Positions 43,370-54,914 of a stretch of 64,000 nucleotides of DNA are shown in pieces. The stretch spans positions 1,054,001-1,118,000 of the forward strand of contig JABELC010000006.1 of the NCBI GenBank assembly GCA_028455995.1, in the 5' to 3' direction. The notes beneath the pieces were generated by a model, which saw only the letters and a list, made by a program, of their open reading frames with translations, had not been told where the DNA came from and made no database searches. The translations under genes and the position numbers were made by a program. Position 1 is the stretch's first letter, and the number at the start of each line of letters is the position of its first letter. Source of the stretch: Scleromitrula shiraiana. Its lineage: Eukaryota; Ascomycota; Leotiomycetes; Helotiales; Sclerotiniaceae.

Positions 43370-46284
43370 TGAGTTTTGTAAATGAAAAGCAATCGATTTG
43401 AAACTTAATAGAAATACGGAAAGAAAATTTCAATCGAAGAGATGCCAGAACCTTTTTAAGATGATGTTATGTGGGCATATGTTGTATGCAATGCGCATCA
43501 TGGACTTTGATATTCAACATCATAGGTCAATTGAAAAAAACCGTATGTTCTTATCTTGGTTTACTGCCTCGGTATGGTTGTTGAATCCAGTTGTACTACA
43601 ACTATGTAGCCAATGGTTATCTGGCTGACAAACAGTTGCATATTTTGAGGAGATAACATCAAATGATGGCATTCTTTCTGGTGGTACTATGGTATTTCAT
43701 ATTCGTGTTAGGTAAACTGTCACTAGAACCGGGTTACTAAGTGGTTCGAGAACTAGTTGAGGTTGATGAAACTCTATGGGAGATGGATGTGATCGTCGGT
43801 CCATAGATAAAAGATCTTGAGAGACCTTGAGATCTTGTATGATATATATGATGATATATGATGGTTGGATAACGATGTAGACTTCTAGATCGACTGGATA
43901 AGAAGGATTGATAACAAAAAGATACTTGGAGATGTATAGTAAAGTATCCAGAGGGGTAGACCCATTCAAAGAGAAGTAACAACGGGGTAGTTGTTTAAGC
44001 AGCAAGCGGGGTTGAGATTGACGGTTGCACCAGCCCAGTGGGGGTGTATGAGTATATATATATTTAAAGCGGCAAGGATATAAGCTTTAAACCAGCAGGG
44101 GTTTGATAGGGATGAAGCATTAGAACTACGGAAATAATCATGAAGGGATCGTCTACTTACCTAGGTACTCTGTACATAGCGGGTGGATTTGAATAATACA
44201 AATACATATGTTTCGTGATATATTTGAATAGATATCAGTTGAGTAAGTTGAATGAAATCTATCTACTATGTAGTGCAAATCGTCGAGCATTATTAACAAG
44301 ATTTTGCAGCATCGGAAAGAAAATGAGCCAATCAATAAGGATCCCATGTATTTCGATAGTTCTAGATCAATGAACTCTGAGACTCAAAACAGAAAGATAT
44401 TCCTCAAAATATTTATAGCAGCATTACTTTACCATAAGAGAAGCATCGAGACTCGAAAGCATAATATAGAAGTATAGGTAGAGGTAGAGGTAGAGGTAGG
44501 TAGAGTGACGTATTTTGGATGACAAGTGAAAACCCGTGCTGAAGACAAGGGAGCAGAATCTACAACAAAATAACGTGGTAGAACAGTTACGGCTGACATT
44601 TCCGGACCTTTTCCATGGATACTATTCATATGACAATAAATCATCCCGTCTTTTCTCTCGAGTACGGGGAGACAAACTTCTTTAATCACAGTACTAGATC
44701 GATCTTGTCAGCATCTTGAAATCAAGATCTATGGATTGAAGTAAATATGATAATTATTTGAAGATATTTTGAACTTTGATATATAATACAGTCCCTAGAG
44801 TATATCTTTCTCAATATTCAAACCAACCTCCCTCTTCCCCCCCCCCCCCAACCTCAAGAAAATATTTGGATCATTCCAGCCATTCCTTTCCCACCCCCTA
44901 TCAATCCCCCCTTGATGATATTTGAGCGTGACGCTCTATGCAGGAAAGACATCATGCAGTCAACCGGATTCAACCTCAATCCAGTAGGATGATATCTAAT
45001 CTACTTAGTATAAATCTAACAAATTTTAGTTCAATTCTATCACATCATCTGAGTCCTTCTATTCATTCTTCCTTTTCTTCCTTTTAAATCCTTTTAAATC
45101 CTACGGAGTAATGAATCAACGTTAATGATCCTATTCGTTTAAAATCTTGAAATCTGTTACGAATGAATGCAGGAGCTATGCAAGATTTCTTTCCTCTTCT
45201 TCCCTTCCTTTTCCTTTTTTCTTGTTATCAATAAGAAGTAAAGTAATTATGAAGATTATATATTATATATTATATGAACAATAATTTGATCATTCATTAC
45301 TCCTCCATATTCAATCTAGAAATGCTTTAGAAGCCAGCTAAACATAAATAAGCATTGAATCTATGCAGTATAGAGGTGTCAAAATAACTTATTACCCTTT
45401 CCCTTCTCGTCTTTGCTGCATAAATGGATTCAAACCACACAGAGTCAGTCAGTCAGCACCGGTACCCCAAACGTTACCCAACAGGTCACAACGCACAGCT
45501 TGCTTCAACTAGATTTCAACAGTCAAGTCCCCCATAAATTCATTAAATTTACTTAAATTCAACCAATAACCATCAAAATCTACCCCCAAACAACCCCACC
45601 CAAACCCAACCCTACCCCTCCCCTTCCACTTCCTTCAGGTACGGAAGTACTCTCGTACTTAATTATTATGATTATTATTATCATTAGTTTTACTACCAAG
45701 TTACTACCAAGTTACTACTCGAGGTTACATCTCTACTGTATCTCTCGAAATACGACTTCCTATACATGAAGGAAGGCTTCGTGCAGTTCGATGTCTGGAT
45801 ATCAAAACCTGCAATCGATCTAATTCAAACCTCTTAAAACTACTCGTAATACCAAGATATCCAAATACATACTCGAGTCTATAGAAGGAAAAAAAATAAC
45901 ACACACATACAATACTTTTCTTACTTACATATCGGTCGAGCGAACGCCACGATTTTACGAATTTCTTTTTTATTTATTAATTCCATAATTATTTCTTAAC
46001 CATACATAACATTCTAATTTCACGACGATTACGATCTTACCTACTTTATTATTATTATTATTATTCACTCAACCTGCTATTTGCCATCTGCCATCTGCCT
46101 TGCCAACTCGCGATTCTGTACAAACCCGACACCACGAGGACCAACTTACAGCAAAGTATTTCATGCAACTTACCGTTCATATTCACTATGCGAAATGATA
46201 ATTTATTGAAGGAAAATTTCATTTCTTGAGCGATTTCTCCTAAATTTCATACAATTCTATAAATCTGACCTTGGAATTTTTTGA
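43370..46284. other. Intergenic region of 2.9 kb, mostly long leader sequence
   Basis: No gene is supported. Open frames at 43697-44005 and 44429-44689 have no domain and uneven composition. The stretch 44800-46280 is pyrimidine-rich, with a 13-base C run (44837-44849), (ATT)n at 46046-46063 and a (TCAG)n word near 45446. It resembles the long promoter and 5' UTR of the 1016-aa gene. Confidence 0.5.
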
Positions 46285-49200
46285 ATGCTTTTAACACAAA
46301 CTAACTGGCTCAAAATGCCGCCTCGAGAGCTAGGGACCTCTTTTGATGCTCCAAATGGTGCTCATAATGTCGGGACAACATTGTTGAAGAGACACAAGAT
46401 CTTACCTCATCCACGAGAAGATAGAAATCTCGACGCGTATTCTTTACCTACTGCTCCAAGACCTCGAGATAGTTCAAGCGTGGATTCTATCACTTCGTCC
46501 ATACCTCCTTCCGATAATTCCAGTCCACGAAGATTAAAACACACATCAAAGAAGAGAATTGGTGCTCAAGTTCTGCCACCAACACCTCCAGCACATTCTA
46601 GACAATCATCAGGCAATATTTCTATAGTTGCTTCGGTGCCAAAATTCGATGTCACATCTTTGAACGATTCCGTATCAATATCTACTCCAAGCACACCTCC
46701 GATGCAAAAAAGTCCACCTACACCAGATGTAACACCTCCACGCGCGATGCCTCCACTAGCTTTTCGTCCTGCCATGAATTCACGCTATCCTTCGTCGCGA
46801 ACAGATTCCTTTAGAACAGCGCTAGAAACCCCATACGCATCAGATGTGGATGATGACGAGGGATCAACAGTTCGACCAAGATTACCATCCGCGCGATCTT
46901 CGACGCTGGAAATATCTAGAAACCAAGAGGATGCAACAAAACGTAAGGAGGTTGGATTAGGCTTGGGTCTCGAATCTGATAACGAAGGATCAACGACACC
47001 AAAACCAAAAACAGAGGTATCGCAGCAAGAATTTGTGCTTTCTGGTGGGGAATGGGGAGGTGAGGAGGATGTAAGCGAAGTGGAACGGGAATGGGATCAT
47101 AATCTTATGAGGAATGTAACGGTGCGGAAACGTCGTAATCGAAGTCTACAGGTTCAAGTGGATATATCAAATGATGAGGTCGTGCAGGATAATTTGGTTA
47201 CTCCTACAAAAGCTACAAAAGTGGTTCGAAGATTACCCTTGCAGGAAGGTGTTGTTCAACGAAGAGTGGAAAAAGATACGACAGAGCCAACCATAAGAAG
47301 TGGCACATGGCCCAGAATGGCTAGAGAGATTGGGTCCCCGATAATGTCAGATACAAGAAGACTTTCTACAATGTCGGCTCGTTCGACAAATTCTACAATA
47401 GTTGAAGCAATGGTTGTGGAAGTGCCGGTGCAACGGAGACGAACTCTTCGACATACCAAAAAGCAATTTGGATTGAGAGAATTTAGTTCCGATCAATCAA
47501 CTATGAACCCTGCACCAGCTTCCAAAAAGTCTACGGAACCATATCGTCGATTAGTACATAAAGATGAAAGAATTCCTCAAAGACGCGATCAAAGTTTGGC
47601 ATCGAATACTACGATGAGCACGAATTCTTCGAGTACTAAATCGAGAAAGAGAATTATTCGTGAAGGTGGAGTGCCTGTTGTGGTTATACCAGAACGAGTT
47701 TCATCTGATAAATCTTCCAAACCTCCTTCTCTTCGATCAACAAGCAGTCGAAAAACGAAAAGAAGTACATCTTTACACTCGGCCCCACTGTCACAATCCT
47801 CCAAATTCAATGACCCTGGGTATTTTGATATGCCACCACCTAAGAAAGGTTCTACGTCGGAATCCCCAGGTTCTAGCAATTCCGTACGGACGATAGATTA
47901 CCCTCCAAGTATTCCAGCTCGCAAATCATCTCTCTCTGCTCCAACGAGTCGCAACACATCAAGGGCAGGATCATTGACTGCAGAAAGTCTCAAAGCTCAT
48001 AACCTTTTCCAGGAATCTCAAATAGCAAAACTTGAAGTGCCGAAAGTATGGGGGCCTTCAACTTCTGAAAAAGACCCTGAACCACATAGTACTCGATCAA
48101 ATGATCATAATGGAGACCCATCCGTTGGTAATAGACGTTCTACACAAGTTACACCATTCTCACAGGCTTCATATGATACTACGGGAACATTGGGAACTAC
48201 AGCAGAAATTTCTCAAGCTATGGCCGTTACCCTCTTTCCTCATCAAAATAAATCTTGGAGAGTCATACACAAGCAACTTGATCAAGAGCCAGAATACAAA
48301 ACCGAACCTGAAGTTCTTTCTCTGAGGCGTATCGCAAAACAACCAGCCGTTGAAGTTAATGGTCAAGCATCGAATAATCCAATGACTCCTCAACGTACCC
48401 ATACAACAGATGGCGTTGATTCACCACTTCGTAATCCTCGCGCTCCCCCCGAACCACCCGCACTTAGATTTATTCCGCCCACCCCTTCTGAACTCTCTCC
48501 TGGTGCAAACGAGGAACGTCAGATCGGATTTGATTTTGATGACCGAATTGAGGAAGAATTTGATGATCGTCCATCTACATCAGACCGACCTAAACGTGGA
48601 TTTTCCTTACGTCGTGCGTTTAGCAATCGTCGTTATTCCGAGGCTGTAATACCAGACGCAGGTTTATTAAAACGTACATTTTCACTTAGTGGTCGTCGTA
48701 AAGATATGTCAACTCAAACATCAAAACCAGAAGCAAATCCTTCCACTCAATATCCGTCAGTTCTTGATCAACCTGCTGATGAGAGTAAATTGCATCCATT
48801 TTGGAGACCCGCCAATTTTTGGGATGATTTGGAAGATGATGACTCGGATGAAGAAGAAGATTTCCCACAATCTTATCAACGTCCAGGAGATCGACGCTCA
48901 ATACCTAAACGTGGTTTTAGTGGAAGGTTAAAACGTACTTTTGCCATCCTTCCACTTTCTTACGGTAACGATTCTCCGGAAACTCCAATTGGTCGAAAGA
49001 CGATGCAAAGATCCCCAAGTGGTAATTTGAAAGTTGTGAAGCAAAGGAGCAATAATACGTTGAGAAGACGAGAATCCAATGAAAGAAAGTTCTACGGAGC
49101 AAAGGAGGGGGAATTTGGACACGGTTTTAAAGAGGGTAATGGAGGTCGAATTCATACGATTCCGGGACTGGGGTTAAGAATCGAATATGTGGGGTTGAGG

Positions 49201-49335
49201 GGATTGGGGAAGAAATTGAGTGAGAGGAGGAAAGAACAGAGGAATGCGAGGCTGAGAGCTACGATTAGTAGTCCGAGGGGGTTGAGAAATGGCGTGGATG
49301 ATGTTTTGGAATCGAGGTCAAGAAATGTTATTTAA
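46285..49335 (+). CDS. Large disordered basic fungal protein, up to 1016 aa
   Basis: One exon. The first ATG (46285) is in poor context; the in-frame ATG 46315 (context CAAAATGCC, MPPRELGTSFDAPNG) is probably the true start, giving 1006 aa. The protein is almost entirely disordered and rich in Ser, Pro, Thr and Arg. Early segments look conserved (GTTLLKRHKILPHPREDRNL). Near the end there is a repeated basic pattern: KRGFSLRRAFSNRR (about 772), LLKRTFSLSGRRK (about 793) and KRGFSGRLKRTFAILP (about 874), then GRIHTIPGLGLRIEYVGLRG. Three KR.FS/KRTF repeats could be docking or phosphorylation sites. No signal peptide or membrane helix. Long 5' leader suggests regulated expression. Confidence 0.88.
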   Translation: MLLTQTNWLKMPPRELGTSFDAPNGAHNVGTTLLKRHKILPHPREDRNLDAYSLPTAPRPRDSSSVDSITSSIPPSDNSSPRRLKHTSKKRIGAQVLPPTPPAHSRQSSGNISIVASVPKFDVTSLNDSVSISTPSTPPMQKSPPTPDVTPPRAMPPLAFRPAMNSRYPSSRTDSFRTALETPYASDVDDDEGSTVRPRLPSARSSTLEISRNQEDATKRKEVGLGLGLESDNEGSTTPKPKTEVSQQEFVLSGGEWGGEEDVSEVEREWDHNLMRNVTVRKRRNRSLQVQVDISNDEVVQDNLVTPTKATKVVRRLPLQEGVVQRRVEKDTTEPTIRSGTWPRMAREIGSPIMSDTRRLSTMSARSTNSTIVEAMVVEVPVQRRRTLRHTKKQFGLREFSSDQSTMNPAPASKKSTEPYRRLVHKDERIPQRRDQSLASNTTMSTNSSSTKSRKRIIREGGVPVVVIPERVSSDKSSKPPSLRSTSSRKTKRSTSLHSAPLSQSSKFNDPGYFDMPPPKKGSTSESPGSSNSVRTIDYPPSIPARKSSLSAPTSRNTSRAGSLTAESLKAHNLFQESQIAKLEVPKVWGPSTSEKDPEPHSTRSNDHNGDPSVGNRRSTQVTPFSQASYDTTGTLGTTAEISQAMAVTLFPHQNKSWRVIHKQLDQEPEYKTEPEVLSLRRIAKQPAVEVNGQASNNPMTPQRTHTTDGVDSPLRNPRAPPEPPALRFIPPTPSELSPGANEERQIGFDFDDRIEEEFDDRPSTSDRPKRGFSLRRAFSNRRYSEAVIPDAGLLKRTFSLSGRRKDMSTQTSKPEANPSTQYPSVLDQPADESKLHPFWRPANFWDDLEDDDSDEEEDFPQSYQRPGDRRSIPKRGFSGRLKRTFAILPLSYGNDSPETPIGRKTMQRSPSGNLKVVKQRSNNTLRRRESNERKFYGAKEGEFGHGFKEGNGGRIHTIPGLGLRIEYVGLRGLGKKLSERRKEQRNARLRATISSPRGLRNGVDDVLESRSRNVI

Positions 49336-50143
49336 GGGATTGCATGCATACACAAAGGGGTTATGTTGGTGTGGGTGGAATATGGATGCGAAAAAATGAG
49401 CCGGGAAACGAAGAAAAATGTTACGATGACGGTTACGATGACGATGAGAATGAGGAATTTTATACCCGGTGGGAATGGATGATTATCATATACGATTGAT
49501 TATTTGCTTGTTAGACATTGGGTACTTGTTTCTTTTATTTCTTGTCTTTTTTTTTATGATACGACTGGTTGATTGATATACCTCCTGAACGAATTTAACG
49601 AATGATACGAAATGAATTGGATGAATTGGATGAATGGATGAATGGATGGATGGATTTATATACATGGATTGGGCTGGCTTGGGACCTTTGTATCTTATGG
49701 CCGATACATATATGTATTATGAATGAGGGAATGATATTTTTGATTATTTTTTTTACATTTTTTGTACTTCTGTTGTTTGATTTGATTTGATTTGTTTTGC
49801 TTGGCTTGAATTCTTGTTTCTTGGTTTGTGTGTGTGTGTGTGTGTGTTTTAGTATCATTGTGCTTTTGTTCAAATGCACAGGTTGGACAGACTTTATGAA
49901 TTGATTCGACAAGAGGAGAGGAGAGGAGAGGAGAGGAGAGATGGTTGTCTGTATCATTGATATGAGTTACGAGTTATGAATAATCAGATTCCTACTTCAT
50001 CTCATCTACCTGTCTCCTCTGCTTCCTCCTTTCTCCTTTCTCTTTCCCTTTCTTATTTGCTCGATATTCCTTCCCCCTCCCTATCCTAATCACAGACTCT
50101 TTCCTCTTCCTTTTCGTATTGCGTTGTTGTGAGATTGGATGGT

Positions 50144-50176
<33 letters not shown>

Positions 50177-50993
50177 ATGCATATTCACATATCATATCCT
50201 ATCCTATCATATCATATCAAACAATCTTCAAATTTTCTTTTTTCTTTGAAGTTATTTCTCCATTTTAGCATGCATGCATGCATGCAAGCATTTGTTCGAA
50301 TGTCTGCATGCGCACATACATATAGTGTACGACCTGCTCTGTGTGCTTTTTTGAGGGGGTGGGGGGGTTAGGATATCTATCTAGATACCTGTTCTTGCTG
50401 ATGGGTATATTGGTGGTTATAGTACTCGGGCGGGTTTTGTTGTATAGTGAGAAAGGAGAGGATGGGAGGGGAGGAAAGGGGAGGGGAGGGGAGGGAGGTT
50501 TGAGTGTTTATATGTACATGCTAGGAAATAGATAGGTATGGCATTGTGTTGTGAGATATATTGAGTTGGTAATTTATAGAATGGTTATTAGATCCGGTAA
50601 AAATGAAAATATCTTGAATTGATGATTGATGAATGATTATGACTTGTTAATTATAAAGGTTTTAGATATTTGTTTGATGTAGCTCTACTCGTATCTTATA
50701 GTGTTCTCGGATCGGATAAATCATAAATCAAATTGCCATCAAACTAGAACTAGCGGCAGCTCCCCATCCGCAAAATAGTTCATCCGCCCCACATCGACAT
50801 CCATGAATTCGATATGGAAAATTAAAATAAATTTATTTATCAATTGATTTTTTTTTTGGCTGTTGCGATAACGAACGAATTCACCTCAACTCACACCCAC
50901 ACACACATATCACACATCACACCTCAGCTCACCATACTACACACACACACATATCACACACACATCACACACACTTCACGAAACCAAAAAAAA
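49336..50993. other. Intergenic region dense in microsatellites
   Basis: No gene is supported. Simple repeats include (GGAT)n at 49613-49655 and 50136-50176, (GT)n at 49827-49846, (GAGAG)n at 49911-49940, (GCAT)n at 50268-50286, (GGGGA)n near 50470-50500, and (CA)n-type runs at 50890-50970 in the leader of the next gene. Confidence 0.6.
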
Positions 50994-51468
50994 ATGACCC
51001 AAGGCGTCCTCAAATCCAACAAGAGCGGCGTAGGCGTCGGCGGAAAAGGAGCCGGAGCGGGGAAGAAAAGCGCGCTGGGTCCGAAGAAGGGACAGAGGGT
51101 TATTAAGGCGAAGAATGAGGGGTTGAGAAAGGTGGAGGGTTTGAGGAAGGTAGGTTTTTTCTTTCGCTTTTGGTGTTTTCTTTGCTTTTGTTTCATTTTC
51201 TTGGTTTGTTGGATTGGGATTGAGGTTGGGATTGGGATTGGGATTGGAAATAGGACGTTGCTAATAAAAATGTAATGAATAGAAACATGCGGCGGGTCTT
51301 ACGGCAATGACGGAGAGAACGCTTGGTGCGAAGGCGGGGCATTTGGAGTTACTTGGGGTGGGCAAGAAGGGGATGAGGAAAGGAGGGGATGGGAGTGCGG
51401 GGGGCAAGAAAGGGGGGGATAAGAAGGTTGCGGTGGTTGAGAAGGGGGGGAGTAAGAAATTTGGTTGA
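50994..51468 (+). CDS. UPF0390 family small basic protein, 113 aa
   Basis: Two exons: 50994-51149 and 51283-51468. The intron has a GTAGGT donor, a GCTAAT branch and a TAG acceptor, joined in phase 0. The protein is Lys/Gly-rich and matches the UPF0390 (DUF2462, Leydig cell tumour 10 kDa homologue) layout: an MTQGxLK start, SALGPKKGQRVIKAKN, and HAAGLTAMTERTLGAKAGHL. The family is small, highly basic and likely nuclear or nucleolar; molecular function is not established. The end is a Lys/Gly tail (KKGGDKKVAVVEKGGSKKFG). The leader is (CA)n-rich. Confidence 0.85.
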
Positions 51469-53643
51469 GTGGGTGTGTGGGGTGTGTGGGTTTCTACGTG
51501 CATGATGGTTTTGAAATAGGCTTGGGGGAAGGGGAAATGGGGTACCTGGAATCAGAGGAGGAAATCCGAAAATGTTGAGGAGTATTTATTTGGGATCTGC
51601 GGGAGTTTGGGCGAGCTCTGGTTTTGGGGAGTGAGGCGTTGGGTGTGATAAAATGGAATTTGAAGGATTGAAATGTTATGTTATATCTTGAGTGGATAAA
51701 TACTCGCAAGTCATATATCATATACCGAGGAAGACTACAACTATTTATGGTCTTGATTTGAGGCATAGGACAACATTATACTGCTATACATACTATTGTG
51801 CGAATTGAACGTTGAAATAGCTTCAGTGAATAGGGTATAAATCAGATAGCCGTCTATTCAATGTATCCTCTGACAGCAGTTATGAGGACGACCAATTGAT
51901 CCCAGCCTCGTTCTTACCTAGCATCTGTATCCCAAGGTTGCATTCATCCATCTTCACACGCACAATATTCCTTCTGTCTAAATTCTTATTTCTTCGTGAC
52001 AAGGTCACTGTATCAACTTGAAGCCTAAAAACTAGTTCCTTTGGAGAAAGAATGTTCGGTAGGAAGATCTTGATGGGTATGTTCAATTATAGAGAGTTGA
52101 AATCTTTAGTGTGCATTGTGTGGTGTGGTGTGGTGTGGTGTGGTGTGGCAAGTGTCATGACTTCAGTAGGTAGTATGGGCAGAGAAACCATCTAATTGTA
52201 TATTAACGTTCTTGTATTCTCTAGACGAAAGAGAGCATGAGGTTAGGGAGAGCGATAGGGTTTTCGATAGACGTTTCGTATATTCGTGAGCTAGATATTG
52301 GGTGAAAGGAAAAAACGTGAATGAGAAATGCGTGGGGACAAATGATCATCAGAAGGCATGCGGATAGCTGGCCAAACTCCTCCTTCAATATATTTGCAAC
52401 TAAAGAAAGTTCCATATTTGGTACCGCTTTGGAGTACTTGAATCTGCTGTTTCAGGCTTTCGGGCAATTATTTCGATCGGAGATATGGATGCTGAAACTC
52501 GGCCGGTGTGAGAAATCTATCGTGTGGTAGTGGATGTTTAAACGAAACATAAATACCCCTGAAGCGGTCCTGACCGCGGTCATATTGATATTTACCCCTA
52601 GCAGTCGATATCTGGATGGAGCCCCGAGGAATGTTATTGTGGCATTTCAAGTATTGCTCTACACATCTCAAAGCCATTCCGGTAGGAAAGATATAATCGC
52701 CACCATTATTCTCTAGCTTTACCTTGCCAGTTGAGCCCCTTATCTTATCGTGACAAACTTGATCATTCGCTTAACTTAACATGAAGTTTTCTGAGTTTAA
52801 GTTGATTGCTTACTTGGCTGGAATATTCTCGCTTCGTAATGTATTGTCGCCATTGCTTCACTTGCGCTTGATGCCAAGAATTCCGTCGACTATTTTTATT
52901 TCCTTTTCTTACATCAGTTTTTCAATCTGGTGTTGTGGCGCTGAAAAAGGATACAGCTCAATAGGTAGGGCTGATTATATATAGTCGCTTATGCGATCAA
53001 TTTGACCTGAGCTTTTCTACTTTGTGTTTCTTGGCGTCATCGATGACTTATTTTACGTTTTGGCCCCTTGGGACAGTCGCCAATGCTACAAATTCGAATT
53101 TTCTAAGTGGAATGTTCACATAAGTTCTGACTCTGGTGCTCCTCTGTTATGAGTTGAGAGTGCAGAGAGGTCTGATTTCTATATACTTTTTACTTACACC
53201 GAGATGGGATTAGTCCAAGATGTTGTTTTCCCAATCAATATCTTATTGTGGTATATAGATATGTTCTAGTACCGGTGGTTAACGACCAATTTTAAGTGAC
53301 TTCTTGTCATTCAGATAAAACCAATGGTTGAGGTCATAACGTGAAATAATTATACAACCGTTTACGAGATCTCAATTTAGGTTTCTTGGCCGGTGCCGTG
53401 TTGTAAGAAACAGTCATATGAACAATAATCACTGTATCGTAAGATACAGTAATACAAAATTATAATCACTTCAGATGAAAGATTCATGTGCCTATGCAGG
53501 CACTTCATCATGATCATGCAGCAGAAGCTTCATTTGGGAAAATTTTATTTATACCCTATAGTTTCCTTGATCGGTCTTTCTCCATCAATTCTACTCTCGT
53601 CAGAATAGAGCGAAGTTTTAATCATTATTTTTTAATAGTCAGA
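51469..53643. other. Intergenic region of 2.2 kb
   Basis: No well-supported gene. Open frames at 51494-51766, 51880-52086 and 52321-52530 lack domains. A 67-codon frame at 52781-52984 starts MKFSEFKLIAYLAGIFSL, which resembles a secretion signal, but the rest is not convincing. It also contains a (GTGTG)n repeat. Confidence 0.5.
52117..52149. repeat. (GTGTG)n pentanucleotide repeat
   Basis: Six to seven tandem GTGTG units in non-coding DNA. Confidence 0.85.
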
Positions 53644-54462
53644 ATGGCAGAGATTGCACAAACTGATATTCTTGACGGGATTCGATCTTTGTATGTTTCG
53701 GGGAAATATGCGGACATGAAACTGAGCTGCGAAAACAAGGTGTTCAACCTTCATCGTGCAATTGTTTGTATGAGATCACCTGTGATTGCGCATATTATAG
53801 ATCATCAGTTCAATGTATGTTGTATGCCACTTTTGCTTATCATATGTTCTTACAAATTCTAGGAAGGAATTGATAGTTTGATGTCAATGGATGGAGAGGA
53901 GCTGCCTATTGTCGAGGCTATGATTGCTTACATATACTGTGGAACGTATGATGATCAAGTACCTCTCGTTGAAACATACAAGGAACAATCCACAATTCCC
54001 GAAGTCGAAGAAATCGCCAAATTGGATCAAGACAAAGTCACGAAGTTGCAACCAGCTATGGAAGCGTTCAAGTGGGTTGCAACCCAAGGAGACTGGGTTG
54101 AAAAGATCCAACGCGAGTTCTCTCCTCCTCCGAAACGAATCACTACTTCAACTCCGTCACCTCTATTGTTCAACGCGAAAGTCTACATGATCGCCAATAA
54201 ATTTATGATTCCAGCACTCAAGACGTTAGCGATTCAGAAATGCAAAGATAGTTTGAAGGAAAATTGGGATACACCTGAATTCTCGGCAACGGTGAAATTG
54301 CTATGGAAGAATGCTGCAGCGTCTGATGGATTTCTTAGAGATGCTATTGTTACGGCTACGGCGAACCATGTTGATAAATTGCTTGATCGTGGTGAATTTG
54401 CGGAGTTTTTGTCGGAGCACGGTGATCTTGCAGTTGAGGTTATGAAGAGAGGAAGACACTAA
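53644..54462 (+). CDS. BTB/POZ domain protein, 256 aa
   Basis: Two exons: 53644-53814 and 53863-54462. The intron is 48 bp with a GTATGT donor and CTAG acceptor, joined in phase 0. The N-terminal BTB fold is recognisable: GIRSLYVSGKYADMKLSCEN, KVFNLHRAIVCMRSPVIAHI, then after the junction LSMDGEE-like turn and VEAMIAYIYCGTYDDQVPL. The C-terminal part is helical (KVYMIANKFMIPALKTLAIQ), as in fungal BTB proteins that may serve as substrate adaptors of Cul3 ubiquitin ligases. No kelch or MATH domain. No signal peptide. The family is expanded in plant-associated ascomycetes; specific role unknown. Confidence 0.9.
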
Positions 54463-54914
54463 TCTACTACTGCTGGCGGTAAAAGACTTAGAAAGAAGGG
54501 TGAAAGAGAGGAGCACAGTTTTGGGGAAGTGATAGATTTCAATCTGGTGCTGTAATATTTCATGAATTTAATAACAAAATATATTATGTTTAAAAGAGCC
54601 CGTCGCCTACTGTTAGTTCTAACATTGAAAACAGGTTGTGGGACTTGAGATCATTGACGCAATTACACTATGATCCGAATCCAAACTGCGATTTTGGGCA
54701 AATAGGTTTCGTCAATCATAAAACTTCAACTTGGGCAACTAATCAAAGCCTCCATGGCTTGTAATAATAAGAACACTAGTCACCGATCTTTCAACAGTAT
54801 ATAGTGAATATGTTACTCACATGATTCAACTGCCATCTCCATTGACTTCGCGAAAGTTCACGTCTACTTTTCTTTTCAAAACATATTTTCCCTCCAAACA
54901 AAATTCATACTACG
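54463..54914. other. Intergenic region
   Basis: About 450 bp containing the 3' end of the BTB gene and the promoter of the broken gene that follows. Nothing else is seen. Confidence 0.5.
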
